From: Acidimicrobiia bacterium
GTDB taxonomy: Bacteria; Acidobacteriota; Terriglobia; Bryobacterales; Bryobacteraceae
Length of the DNA stretch: 53,612 bases
NCBI GenBank assembly: GCA_016871315.1
Contig: VFZE01000041.1
Coordinates: 1-53,612, forward strand
Reading direction: 5' to 3'
Position numbers and translations under genes: made by a program. The notes below the pieces were generated by a model. It was not told the DNA's origin. It saw only the letters and a program-made list of their open reading frames with translations, and ran no database searches. How positions within the stretch are numbered: the stretch's first letter is position 1; every line of letters begins with the position of its first letter. This document shows positions 1 to 8,557 of the stretch, in pieces.

Positions 1-93
1 CGCGGCACTGGCTGAAACACACAAACAGAGCACGACGGCAAGCAGCGAAAGGCGCTGCAGTACTCCCGTGATGGTGGAGTGCGGTTGATTCAT
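1..93 (-). CDS. Exported protein, N-terminal signal peptide only (partial)
   Basis: Reading the minus strand from the ATG whose complement is at 91-93, an open frame of 31 codons runs off the left edge of the window. It begins MNQPHSTITGVLQRLSLL, continues through a hydrophobic stretch rich in Leu, Val and Cys, and ends ASAA, which fits a Sec signal peptide with an AxA cleavage site. The mature protein is outside the window, so its function cannot be told. No clear Shine-Dalgarno site precedes the ATG. It is short, but the hydrophobic core and cleavage site make a chance frame unlikely. Confidence 0.55.
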   Translation of the reverse strand, partial: MNQPHSTITGVLQRLSLLAVVLCLCVSASAA

Positions 94-202
94 GGAACGC
101 GCCTAGCGGGTGAACCCTGTAGCAGGGCTCCCAGTTCAGTTTATATCCTACTACACCACGAGGCTCGTGCAGCTAGGGGATTCGCTCAAGCGGGCTCAAA
201 TG

Positions 203-908
203 TTAGCTGAATCGAGGCCCCGCCTGGTCCCGCAACCGCCGGTCAAGCAGACTGCGAAGAAAGGTAAGACGCGCACCGAAATGCTTCACCGTCAGTAAGG
301 GCATCCGAGTCAGCCGGAGGACATGCTCGGTCACGCTGCCGAGAAGGACCGCAGCCGAGGGAGACCGTCCGCGGGTCCCCATTAACAATGAGGTCGGCCT
401 TGTGTTCCTCGGCGGCATGCAGGATCGCTCCTGTCACCTCATGAGCTTCCTTGAGCAGACTCGTCAGCTTGATCCCATGGAGATCCACCCGCGCGGCGAA
501 CAGATAGAAATCATCCTGTTGCTGTTGAACGAACTCTTCATCGGGCTCCCGAAAGCTCACCACGGACGAGTTGAAACAGACGTGCAAAGCGAGCAGCTCT
601 TCCAGATGAGTGCGGTTGGCAATCGAGGCCGCCATGGAGATGGCATCCGCGGACATCGGCGAGAAATCCACGGGCGCCAGGATCCGGCTGATGCGTGCTG
701 GAGAGTCTTGCGGCGCCATCCAGACCGAACAAGGTGCTTTCATAGACGACAATGCGCCAGAAAGCCACGCCGAGGTGGCCAGCGCCTCCAGAGATCCAGG
801 CGAATAATCCACTCCGGCCAGAATGCGATTCAGCCTTGCCGGGAAACCCTCAGGTACCACCCAGCCACAGGGAAATCCCCACAGGGAAATCGTTGACGTG
901 GCTCCAGC
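203..908 (-). pseudogene. Universal stress protein (UspA family), frameshifted and 5'-truncated
   Basis: Two minus-strand frames together give one UspA-type domain. The upstream frame (from about 860) carries RILAPVDFSPMSADAI, then AALHV-like strand and helix segments and AADLIV-type text (here KADLIVNGD). The conserved end of the fold (MGTRGRSPSAAVLLGSVTEH, then PLLTVKHFGARL) lies in the other frame and stops at 203-205. The frames join at about 382-388, where removing one A from GTTAATGGGG restores the family sequence IVMGTRGRS, so a single-base insertion broke the gene. Upstream, a second short UspA-like start (RILAGVDYSPGS) has no start codon of its own, and the frame opens at a stop near 909, so the 5' end is also lost. 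A 13-bp tandem repeat at 865-891 may be a further lesion. Family members act in stress survival; this copy should be non-functional unless the frameshift is a sequencing error. Confidence 0.7.
865..891. repeat. Tandem 13-bp direct repeat (period 14)
   Basis: The sequence CCACAGGGAAATC occurs at 865-877 and again at 879-891. The offset of 14 is not a multiple of three, so a duplication here would shift frame inside the universal stress protein remnant. It lies at the junction between that remnant and the promoter region of the receptor gene starting at 945. Confidence 0.7.
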
Positions 909-944
909 TCAAAGCATAGAATGAATGCCCGAGGGGGTCATGTC

Positions 945-3900
945 ATGAACCGACTGGTTCTCGTTTCTCTTCTGTTAGCCGGCGGTCTATGGGCTCAAAC
1001 GGAACGCGGCAACATTACCGGCTCCGTCTCCGACGCCAGCGGCGCTTCCATTCCCGGAGCTGCCGTGACGATTACGAATACAGCTACCAACCAAGCGATA
1101 TCCGTTAGCACGACGGGCGCCGGGGACTACAATGCCGCCAACCTCTCCCCGGGACGCTACCGTGTCGAGTTTGCCGCTCAGGGTTTCAAGAAGAGAGTAA
1201 GCGATGGCGTGATTCTCACCGCCGCTGCGACGCTGCGGCTGGACGCACAACTGGAGGTGGGCGCTGTGACCGAATCGGTGGAAGTGCGGGCCGACATCGC
1301 CCAGGTGCAGACAGAAAACGCCAAGGTCACGACGGCAGTGCAGAACAAGCTCGTCGACGAGTTGCCACTCGTGGTCGGCGGCGCGTTGCGCAGCCCCTTT
1401 GACCTCGTCTCCATTACGCCGGAGGCCAGAGGCGGTGGCGGTCAACTGGCACTCGGCGGCGGCCAGGCGCGCGCCTGGGAAGCAACGTTGGATGGGGTTT
1501 CGGTCGCCACCAATCGTTCAGCCGACGCGGTGGAGATCGCTTATAACACCCCATCGCTGGAAGCCATCACCGAATTCGCCGTCGATACCAACGGGTTCAA
1601 AGCAGAGTACGGCCAAGCCGGCGGCGGCATCATGACCTTCTCCTCCAAGTCAGGGACGAATGAATTTCACGGCGTCGCCTATGACTTCTTGCGCAACGAG
1701 AAACTGGACGCACGCGGCTTCTTTGCGCCCACACGCGCCCCTTACCGCCAGAATGATTTCGGCGCCACCATCGGTGGCCCGATGTGGATTCCCAAGGTCT
1801 ATGATGGCCGCAACAAGAGCTTCTTCTATCTCTCCTACGAAGGGTTCCGGAATCGGGTCGGCAGCAACGACGTGATCCTCACCGTGCCGACTCCGGAGAT
1901 GTACGAAGGTGATTTCTCCAACTGGGTCAACCCAGGCGGCAACAGGCTGGTCATCTACGACCCCAACACCACACGCCCGAACCCGGCCGGCACAGGCTTT
2001 ATCCGCGATCCTTTCGCGAATAACCGCATTCCGACTGGTAGATTCAGCCCATTCGCCCGCCAGTGGGCTGGCTTCGGCCAGCCCGTCAAGCCGAATCGCG
2101 GCGGCACACCGGGAACCATTGACTACATCCGGAACAACTACATTGCCACGGGCGGCTCCGTGCTCAGTCCGCAGAACAAGTACAGCTTGAAGGTGGACCA
2201 TCTGCTCACCAACGATCACCGCCTCGCATTCTTTTACAACAACTCCAATTTCAACCAGCAGGTGGGCCCCGGCGGCCCTCCCGGACTTCCGGTGCCACTT
2301 TGGACAGGACAGGTGCAGACATTCGAAACCGAGGCGTTCCGCATGACCTATGACTGGACCATCAGTTCGCGCATGCTGAACCACTTCTCCATCGGCGGCA
2401 ACATGTTCTACAAGGTCAGCGGGTCTCCGGCCGTGGGAGAGAACTGGAAAGACCGGATCTGCATGAAGAACGTGATCGACTGCAACGTGAACTTCGCCGC
2501 GGCTACCTTCACCGAGTTCACCAATTGGGGGGCTACCTCCTTGAACGGCACGGAACAGCCGCTGTGGTCCTTCAAGGAGGACTTGAGTTACATTCGCGGC
2601 TCACATACTTTCAAGTTCGGCGCTTCGTTCCAGAGCCAGCGGGCCAACGGCTTCGGCCAGCAGGACATTTCCGGCCGCGCGGGATTCAGCTTCCTGAGCA
2701 CTTCAATCCCCGGCGCCACTTCATTCAACAGCGGCAGTTCGTTTGCCAGTTTTCTTCTGGGCGAAGCGATTTCCGGCCGCACCGAAACCAACCGCTTCGT
2801 CAACCAGATCTACCGCTACCACGGATTCTACGCGCAGGATGACTGGCGCGTCTCCCCGCGGCTGACTCTCAACATCGGCTTGCGCTACGAGTTCACACGT
2901 CCGCCCGTCGATGGCCAGGATCAATACTCCGATTTCACGCCGGACCGGCCCAACCCAGCGGTCAACAACTTCCCCGGCGCACTACGATTCGCGGGCTTTG
3001 GCGAAGGCCGCGAGAATCGCCGCAGCCTGGTGCCTGGCTGGTACGCAGGCTGGGGCCCGCGCATCGGTATCGCCTACACTGTGGATCCCAAGACTGTCGT
3101 CCGCAGCGCCTTTGGCCGCTCCTTTAGCAAGGTGACCGTGGTTTCCGGCTCCGGCCACTTCGCGGGATTCATCGGCCAATACGTGTTTGATTCCGGTGAT
3201 CAGGGCGTCACCCCCGCATTCAAGCTGGACAACGGCTTGCCACCCTATCCGCTGCCGCCGCGGATCGACCCCGCTTTTTCCAACAACAACAACGTCGATC
3301 ACTGGCAGCTGGTGGACGCCGCCCGTGCGCCGGAAAGCATTTACTGGACCTTCTCTATCCAAAGGCAGCTATCGTCAAATACAGTATTGGAGGCCGCCTA
3401 CAACGCCAACATCGGTTCCCATCTGCAGACCGGACTGGTCAATATTAACCAGTTCCCCACGCCGATTCTCGATGATCTTGTCGCCCGTTTCGGGGCCACA
3501 CAAGCGCTCACGATCCTCCGCGCCGACATCAGCTCCGCCGCCGCGCAGCAGGCGGGCCTGCGGGCGCCGTACGCGAACTTCACGAACCCGAATATCCAGC
3601 GCACCACGAGAAACGTCGCTCAGGCACTGCGTCCGTTCCCGCAGTACCTCAACGTGGTGACCGGATCACAGGGCGGCGACAAGAGCGGCCATTCCAGCTA
3701 CCACGCAATGGTCCTCAAGGTCGAACGCCGCTATTCGGCCGGACTCACCTTCCAGTGGAATTACACACTCTCGAAGATGATCACCGATTCGGACAGTTAC
3801 GACGCCAGCACGACTTCCCAGGACCACTACAATCGCGGTTTGGAGAAGTCCATCGGCCGCTTCGATCAGACGCATGCCTTCAAGATGAGCACCATCTATG

Positions 3901-4424
3901 AGTTGCCTTTCGGCAAGGGCCGCCGTTGGATGAACATGGGCGGCGTCACCAACAGCTTGCTTGGAGGATGGCGGCTCAGCGCAATTCAGACCTACATGAG
4001 CGGCTTCCCGATCGCGCTTAGCCGTAATAACCCGTTCCCGATCTTCAACGCGGTCACGCGGCCCACCATCACCTCTTACGAGAACTGGCGTGCGCCTCTC
4101 AAGGGCGATAGCTTTGATCCGGCGGTGGATCGTTTCCTGGTCGTCAGCAACTTCCCCGGGCAGCCTGTCGCCTTCGGCAACAGCACCCGGTTCAACCCGC
4201 TGGTGCGCGCGTTCCCCAATTTCAACGAGAACATCAGCTTCGCCAAATCGTTCCCGCTCGGGGAAGCGCGCCGCATCGACTTCCGCTGGGAGGCGTTCAA
4301 CCTGTTCAACCGCGTGGTGTTCGGCACGGGTAACACGAATCTGAACTCCAACGTATTCGGGGTTGTGAACAACCAGGTCAACGACTGGCGGCAGATGCAA
4401 GTGGCCTTGAAGTTGTATTGGTAG
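945..4424 (+). CDS. Oar-like TonB-dependent receptor with carboxypeptidase regulatory-like domain
   Basis: This is an outer-membrane receptor of about 1159 residues. The start at 945 is chosen over the in-frame ATG at 921 because GAGGGGG lies 7 nt upstream and the protein then begins directly with a signal peptide (MNRLVLVSLLLAGGLWAQ). Residues of about 25-105 form a carboxypeptidase regulatory-like beta-sandwich (GNITGSVSDASGASIPGAAV). A divergent plug follows at about 115-230 (LDGVSVATNRS, then ITEFAVDTNGFKAEYGQAGG), then a long beta-barrel with repeated aromatic strands, ending in LKLYW. Family knowledge: such Oar/CarbReg receptors are expanded in Acidobacteria and probably take up oligosaccharides, peptides or chelates with TonB energy. 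No SusD-like partner, TonB or ExbBD gene is nearby, so the substrate is unknown. A GNAT gene follows after 11 bp and may be co-transcribed. Confidence 0.9.
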   Translation: MNRLVLVSLLLAGGLWAQTERGNITGSVSDASGASIPGAAVTITNTATNQAISVSTTGAGDYNAANLSPGRYRVEFAAQGFKKRVSDGVILTAAATLRLDAQLEVGAVTESVEVRADIAQVQTENAKVTTAVQNKLVDELPLVVGGALRSPFDLVSITPEARGGGGQLALGGGQARAWEATLDGVSVATNRSADAVEIAYNTPSLEAITEFAVDTNGFKAEYGQAGGGIMTFSSKSGTNEFHGVAYDFLRNEKLDARGFFAPTRAPYRQNDFGATIGGPMWIPKVYDGRNKSFFYLSYEGFRNRVGSNDVILTVPTPEMYEGDFSNWVNPGGNRLVIYDPNTTRPNPAGTGFIRDPFANNRIPTGRFSPFARQWAGFGQPVKPNRGGTPGTIDYIRNNYIATGGSVLSPQNKYSLKVDHLLTNDHRLAFFYNNSNFNQQVGPGGPPGLPVPLWTGQVQTFETEAFRMTYDWTISSRMLNHFSIGGNMFYKVSGSPAVGENWKDRICMKNVIDCNVNFAAATFTEFTNWGATSLNGTEQPLWSFKEDLSYIRGSHTFKFGASFQSQRANGFGQQDISGRAGFSFLSTSIPGATSFNSGSSFASFLLGEAISGRTETNRFVNQIYRYHGFYAQDDWRVSPRLTLNIGLRYEFTRPPVDGQDQYSDFTPDRPNPAVNNFPGALRFAGFGEGRENRRSLVPGWYAGWGPRIGIAYTVDPKTVVRSAFGRSFSKVTVVSGSGHFAGFIGQYVFDSGDQGVTPAFKLDNGLPPYPLPPRIDPAFSNNNNVDHWQLVDAARAPESIYWTFSIQRQLSSNTVLEAAYNANIGSHLQTGLVNINQFPTPILDDLVARFGATQALTILRADISSAAAQQAGLRAPYANFTNPNIQRTTRNVAQALRPFPQYLNVVTGSQGGDKSGHSSYHAMVLKVERRYSAGLTFQWNYTLSKMITDSDSYDASTTSQDHYNRGLEKSIGRFDQTHAFKMSTIYELPFGKGRRWMNMGGVTNSLLGGWRLSAIQTYMSGFPIALSRNNPFPIFNAVTRPTITSYENWRAPLKGDSFDPAVDRFLVVSNFPGQPVAFGNSTRFNPLVRAFPNFNENISFAKSFPLGEARRIDFRWEAFNLFNRVVFGTGNTNLNSNVFGVVNNQVNDWRQMQVALKLYW

Positions 4425-4435
4425 ACTCCAATCTT

Positions 4436-5293
4436 ATGCACCTGACACTACGCGCAGGCACTCCCGTGGATGCCGAGGTCTGTGGGCGCATTTGCTACGA
4501 AGCCTTTAAGACGATCAACGAGGCGCATCAGTTCCCTCCGGACTTGCCTTCCGTCGAAGTGGGCATCGGGCTGATGTCCATGTTGCTGAACCACCCCGGG
4601 TTCTATAAGGTGGTGGCGGAGGTCGACGGACGCGCGGTGGGGAGCAATTTCCTGGACGAACGCTCCACGATTTCCGGCATCGGTCCGATCACGGTGGATC
4701 CCTCGGTTCAGAACCTTCAGATCGGCCGCCGTTTGATGAGGGACGTTCTGGAAAGGACTTCTAAACGAGGCGCTCCCGGAGTAAGGCTGATGCAATCCGC
4801 GTTCCATAGCCGCTCGCTTTGCCTCTACGCGAAACTGGGTTTTGAAAGCCGCGAGCCGATCTCGGTCTTCCAAGGGCCCGCCCTCGGGATCGCGATCGAT
4901 GGAATTCAGGTACGCCCCGCCGAGGAGCACGATTTAGCCGCCTGCAATCAGCTTTGCCGCAAGGTGCATGGCCACGACCGCTCCGGTGAGTTGAAGGACT
5001 CGATCCAGCATGAAACGGCGACTGTGGCGGAGCGGAACGGCCGCCTTACTGGCTATACATCGAGCATGGCCTACTTCGGCCATACCGTCGGTGAGACCAA
5101 CGACGACGTAAAGGCGCTCATCGCCTCGGCAAAGGAGTTCGGCGGACCGGGTATCCTGGTTCCCACCCGCAATGGCGAGTTGTTCCGCTGGTGCCTGGAG
5201 CGCGGGTTGAAGGTGGTTTATCCGATGACGTTGATGACGATCGGCCTCTACAATGAGCCGGCCGGCGCCTGGATGCCGTCCGTTCTCTATTAG
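4436..5293 (+). CDS. GNAT-family N-acetyltransferase
   Basis: This cytoplasmic protein of 285 residues resembles Gcn5-related N-acetyltransferases. The N-terminal half has the acetyl-CoA fold: GPITVDPSVQNLQIGRRLMR matches motif A (V-x-P-x-x-Q-x-x-G-x-G/R), and LYAKLGFESRE matches motif B near residue 135. The second half (about residues 150-285) begins again with an acetyltransferase-like strand (IQVRPAEEHDLAACNQLC) but lacks a clear motif A, so it looks like a degenerate second GNAT domain. The ATG at 4436 is preferred to the in-frame TTG at 4418; no Shine-Dalgarno site is visible. It lies 11 bp after the receptor gene, so it may share its transcript. The substrate is unknown. Its stop codon overlaps the stop of the converging VWFA gene by 4 bp. 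Confidence 0.8.
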   Translation: MHLTLRAGTPVDAEVCGRICYEAFKTINEAHQFPPDLPSVEVGIGLMSMLLNHPGFYKVVAEVDGRAVGSNFLDERSTISGIGPITVDPSVQNLQIGRRLMRDVLERTSKRGAPGVRLMQSAFHSRSLCLYAKLGFESREPISVFQGPALGIAIDGIQVRPAEEHDLAACNQLCRKVHGHDRSGELKDSIQHETATVAERNGRLTGYTSSMAYFGHTVGETNDDVKALIASAKEFGGPGILVPTRNGELFRWCLERGLKVVYPMTLMTIGLYNEPAGAWMPSVLY

Positions 5294-6366
5294 TAGGGAA
5301 CGGCAGCCATCCAATAGCCGTAGCGCGTGCGTACCTCGGCGTTGCGGGTTACGGTAACGCGTATGTCGTGCCAGCCGCCTTGGTCCCGGTTGTTCGGTGT
5401 GTAGCTGAGCAGGTACTGGCTGTGCAGTTCCTCGCCGAGTTTCGACACCACTTGTTCCAGCGTGCGGTGGTTGATGAAGCTGAACTCACGGCCGCCGGTG
5501 TACTGCGTGATCACCTCCGCCGGGTTGTCGATAAAGATTCCCTTGATCTGTTTGAAGATCTCGACGAAAACCGGCACGACGTTGAAGCTCTGTCCTCGGT
5601 AGCCCGTCAGCGCTTCGGTCGTGGAGGGAGTCATGGGAGCGCCGGGCGGCACGGGCCGCGCGCCGGCGGGAAATGGATCGGGCCGCGGCGGGGGCATCTT
5701 CTTCGTTAGCATGCCGATGGCGCGGTTGATGTTGATCGTATAGACGATCACGTTGTGCATCTGCGCTTCCAGCAATGCTTCACGGAGGCGTCCCTCGCTT
5801 CCGCCGTCTCGCGTCTCCGTGATCAGCAGCAAAATCTTCCGATGATTCTGCGGGCGCCGCCGTAACATGCGGACAGACTCGAACACCGTATCGATCATCC
5901 TGCTGCTGGTCGATCCGGGATTGATTTTCTCCAGGCCCTTGGTCAGCAGGCGGCCGTCATTGGTGAACTCCTGCATCACGCGGAAACGGTGATCGAAGGC
6001 GAGAATCGCAGCCTCGCCTTGCGTGCCGATTACCAGCCCTTCAATCAGCGGACCGATCTTTTTGATCGTCGGCAGAAGCATTTCCACGGAGTCGTTGGCC
6101 TGCACCGCGACGACCATGGAAATCGGCACGAAGCTCACATCCACGCGAATGTCCTGAAGCTTCTCATTATCAAAGAGCCGGAAGTCCTTCGCTTCGAGAC
6201 CTGAGATGTAATTGCCGTCCTTGTCCAGCACCGTCACCGGCGCCACGACGACGTTCACCGTCGTGCGGAACGTCTGCTCAGTGGCGCGGTCCTGCGCCAC
6301 AGCCATACCTGCAGCACCGCCGGCTAGAAGTGGCAAGAATGTTCTACGCTTCATGGACTCCTTCAT
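5290..6366 (-). CDS. VWFA-related acidobacterial domain protein, exported
   Basis: The product has 358 residues. It starts with a leader (MKRRTFLPLLAGGAAGMAVA) with paired arginines followed by a short hydrophobic stretch and an AxA site, so it is exported. The remainder matches the VWFA-related family common in Acidobacteria (TIGR03436 type): TTVNVVVAPVTVLDKDGNYI, then GLEAKDFRLFDN, a Rossmann-like region with RKILLLITETRDGGSE, a Pro-rich linker at about residues 215-245, and a C-terminal segment ending LLSYTP and WHDIRVTV. The usual metal-binding MIDAS motif D-x-S-x-S is replaced by VQANDSVEM, so metal-dependent ligand binding is doubtful. The ATG at 6354 (MKRRTF) is an alternative start: AAGGAG precedes it by only 3 nt. 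The specific role is unknown. Confidence 0.8.
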   Translation of the reverse strand: MKESMKRRTFLPLLAGGAAGMAVAQDRATEQTFRTTVNVVVAPVTVLDKDGNYISGLEAKDFRLFDNEKLQDIRVDVSFVPISMVVAVQANDSVEMLLPTIKKIGPLIEGLVIGTQGEAAILAFDHRFRVMQEFTNDGRLLTKGLEKINPGSTSSRMIDTVFESVRMLRRRPQNHRKILLLITETRDGGSEGRLREALLEAQMHNVIVYTININRAIGMLTKKMPPPRPDPFPAGARPVPPGAPMTPSTTEALTGYRGQSFNVVPVFVEIFKQIKGIFIDNPAEVITQYTGGREFSFINHRTLEQVVSKLGEELHSQYLLSYTPNNRDQGGWHDIRVTVTRNAEVRTRYGYWMAAVPY

Positions 6367-6401
6367 TTTAATGATGCCCCAAGCTCCTCATAAGTTTCAT
6401 C

Positions 6402-6875
6402 TTATGAATGGCCTGTCTCGCCGTTCAACAGCCGGACGATGTGCGGAATCAGATCCAAGATAGCATCCAGCGATTCCACTGCGCCCTTGGGTGAACCTGG
6501 CAGGTTCACGATGAGCGTCTTGCCCCGTACCCCGGCTACGCTCCGCGAAAGCGCCGCCAGCGGTGTGATCTTCATTCCCTCGGCGCGCATGCGTTCGGCG
6601 AGGCCAGGCATCTCTCGTTCGATCACCGAGCGTGTCGCCTCCGGCGTCACGTCTCTCGGCGCTACTCCCGTACCGCCCGTCGTGAAGACGGCATCCACTC
6701 CTTGATCGGCGAGTTCGCGCAGCCGGCCGGCAATCGCTTCCTGCTCGTCAGGCAGGATCTCCTTTACCCGCACATGAAACTTCCCCTCCAAGCGCGCAGT
6801 CACCGCCGGCCCGGAAGCATCCTCGCGCGACCCCGCGTGGCAGGAATCGCTGATCGTTAGCACCGCCGCTGTCAT
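6402..6875 (-). CDS. mog: Molybdopterin adenylyltransferase (MogA/MoaB family)
   Basis: The 157-residue protein adenylates molybdopterin before molybdenum insertion. It shows the family motifs in order: AVLTISDSCHAG near the N-terminus, TTGGTGVAPRDVTPEAT in the middle (the GTG and D binding the pterin) and NLPGSPKGAVESLD near the C-terminus. Its ATG overlaps the moaC stop as ATGA, so it is the last gene of a translationally coupled moeA-moaC-mog operon. MogA and MoaB are close paralogues. The NLPGSPKGA segment and the operon with moeA favour MogA function, although a MoaB label is possible. Confidence 0.9.
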   Translation of the reverse strand: MTAAVLTISDSCHAGSREDASGPAVTARLEGKFHVRVKEILPDEQEAIAGRLRELADQGVDAVFTTGGTGVAPRDVTPEATRSVIEREMPGLAERMRAEGMKITPLAALSRSVAGVRGKTLIVNLPGSPKGAVESLDAILDLIPHIVRLLNGETGHS

Positions 6876-7351
6876 TTGTTGCCCCGCCGGAAGTCTCCGC
6901 TCTTGCCGCCTGTTTTCTCCAACAGGTACAGGTCCGTGATCTCAATCCCTTTGTCGAGGGCCTTGGTCATGTCATAGACCGTTAGCGCCGCCACGCCCGC
7001 TGCCGTCAGCGCCTCCATCTCCACTCCGGTCTGCGCCGAGGTGGATGCCGTCGCCACAATTCGGACACCTTTCTTCTCCACCGTGATCTCGACATCGGCA
7101 TAGCTCAGCGGCAGCGGGTGGCAAAGCGGGATCAGCTCCGAGGTTTTCTTGGCCGCCATCACGCCGGCCAGACGCGCCACCTCGAGTGGATTGCCTTTCG
7201 GGTTGTCGGGCAGTTGCTTCAATACGGCAGGCCGTATCTTCAGAAAAGCGTGCGCGCGCGCCGTACGTTTGGTGGAAGCCTTGGCCGAAACATCCACCAT
7301 GCGCGCGCTTCCGGCTTCATCGTAATGCGACAGCTTCTGTTTCTTTTTCAT
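6872..7351 (-). CDS. moaC: Cyclic pyranopterin monophosphate synthase MoaC
   Basis: MoaC converts the MoaA product (3',8-cyclo-GTP) to cyclic pyranopterin monophosphate, the first pterin intermediate of molybdenum cofactor synthesis. The 159-residue product has LSHYDEAGSARMVDVSAK at the N-terminus, the active-site segment ELIPLCHPLPLSYADVEI, and EMEALTAAGVAALTVYDM followed by K at the catalytic lysine region. The start is the ATG at 7351, giving MKKKQKLSH; a longer frame begins inside moeA and is not needed. The ATG overlaps the moeA stop by 4 bp (ATGA), and its own stop overlaps the mog start the same way. No moaA is present in the window. Confidence 0.95.
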   Translation of the reverse strand: MKKKQKLSHYDEAGSARMVDVSAKASTKRTARAHAFLKIRPAVLKQLPDNPKGNPLEVARLAGVMAAKKTSELIPLCHPLPLSYADVEITVEKKGVRIVATASTSAQTGVEMEALTAAGVAALTVYDMTKALDKGIEITDLYLLEKTGGKSGDFRRGNK

Positions 7352-8547
7352 CGCAGCAGTATCTGAATCCAATCTCCGGCGCTGTAATGCTCGCGATCCG
7401 ATGCGGCAACGAGAAAGGCGTTGGCGCGTGACAAGGCGGGAACATCGCTGGACCCTTGCCATGGCATAGGAGTCACCTGCGCGCCATCCGTGCTCAGTTG
7501 TGCCGGCAGGAACCGTGTCAGCCCGGTCTTATGGCGGAACTCTCTGGTCAGGCGCGCCGACGGCAGCGGCAGCAGGCTCTCGCATTGCCCGGCCAGCAAC
7601 TCCACAGCTGCGCGTCCGAACAACTCAAAGGTCACCATCGTCGATGCGGGGTTGCCCGGCAGCCCGAAGAAAAACGTCCCCTGCGCCCGCCCGAACACCA
7701 ATGGCTGGCCCGGTTGAATCAGCACCCGATCAAAGTAGAATTCCGCTCCGCAATCGCCGAGCACACGCTCGACGATGTCATATTTTCCCGCCGAAACGCC
7801 GCCGCTAAGCAGAAGCAGATCATATTGCAGTCCGCGCTCCACCAAGCCCCGAGTCGATTCGTAATTGTCCCGCGCCACCTCGAGAATATCCGGGACGCCT
7901 CCTGCGCGCTCCACCTGCACTGCCAACGACCAGGCATTGGAGTTGCGCACCTGGTTTGCCTCAGGCGTCTGCTCCAAAGGAACCACTTCATCGCCGGTGG
8001 AAAGGACCGCCACGCGCGGGCGCCGGAACACCTCCAGTTCCTGCATGCCGACCGTCGCCGCCATCGCGATCCGGGGATAGTCCAACCTGCGGGCGGCTTG
8101 GACCATTTCCTGGCCTCTCTTCGCCTCTGAGGCGCGCGGATTGATGAACTCACCGGGCCGTGGAGTTCGCTCCGTGGTCATCCGCGTTCCATCCACGTGC
8201 GTATGCTCCACCATTACGACCGCATCCGCGCCCTCGGGCACGGGCGCGCCTGTCATGATCTCCACGCATTGGCCGGCCTCGACGCGGCCGTCGAAAGTGG
8301 CTCCCGCTGCAACTTCGCCAATGATTTCCAGCGTCCCCGGCAGGTCAGACGCCCGCAAGGCGAAGCCATCTCGAATGGAACGCGCCAGCGGTGGATAGTC
8401 CCGATCCGCGAGAACCGGCTCGGCCAGCACGCGACCTGACGCATCCTTGAGTGCGATTGTCTCCTTGGAGAGCCGCCGCCCGGACAGCAGGCGCTCCACA
8501 ACCATGGCCCGGGCTTCGGCGAATGTGCATGTGGCCACCTGTGCCAT
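7348..8547 (-). CDS. moeA: Molybdopterin molybdenumtransferase MoeA
   Basis: MoeA inserts molybdate into adenylated molybdopterin. The product has 399 residues, the usual length. Visible motifs are ARSIRDGFALRASD (equivalent of P-x-M-D-G-Y-A), MTGAPVPEGADAVVMVEHT, VAVLSTGDEVV, LLLSGGVSAGKYD and FFGLPGNPASTM, with a small beta C-terminal domain ending GDWIQILLR. It is the first gene of a coupled operon with moaC and mog. Its start lies only 10 bp from the start of the divergent amidase gene, so its promoter must lie within the amidase coding sequence. Confidence 0.95.
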   Translation of the reverse strand: MAQVATCTFAEARAMVVERLLSGRRLSKETIALKDASGRVLAEPVLADRDYPPLARSIRDGFALRASDLPGTLEIIGEVAAGATFDGRVEAGQCVEIMTGAPVPEGADAVVMVEHTHVDGTRMTTERTPRPGEFINPRASEAKRGQEMVQAARRLDYPRIAMAATVGMQELEVFRRPRVAVLSTGDEVVPLEQTPEANQVRNSNAWSLAVQVERAGGVPDILEVARDNYESTRGLVERGLQYDLLLLSGGVSAGKYDIVERVLGDCGAEFYFDRVLIQPGQPLVFGRAQGTFFFGLPGNPASTMVTFELFGRAAVELLAGQCESLLPLPSARLTREFRHKTGLTRFLPAQLSTDGAQVTPMPWQGSSDVPALSRANAFLVAASDREHYSAGDWIQILLR

Positions 8548-8557
8548 TCTAAAACAT

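Noticed and set aside
110-298. Plus-strand frame of 62 codons near the left edge
   Set aside because: Starts with GTG, has no ribosome site, and its second half is antisense to the universal stress protein remnant, which has real family motifs.
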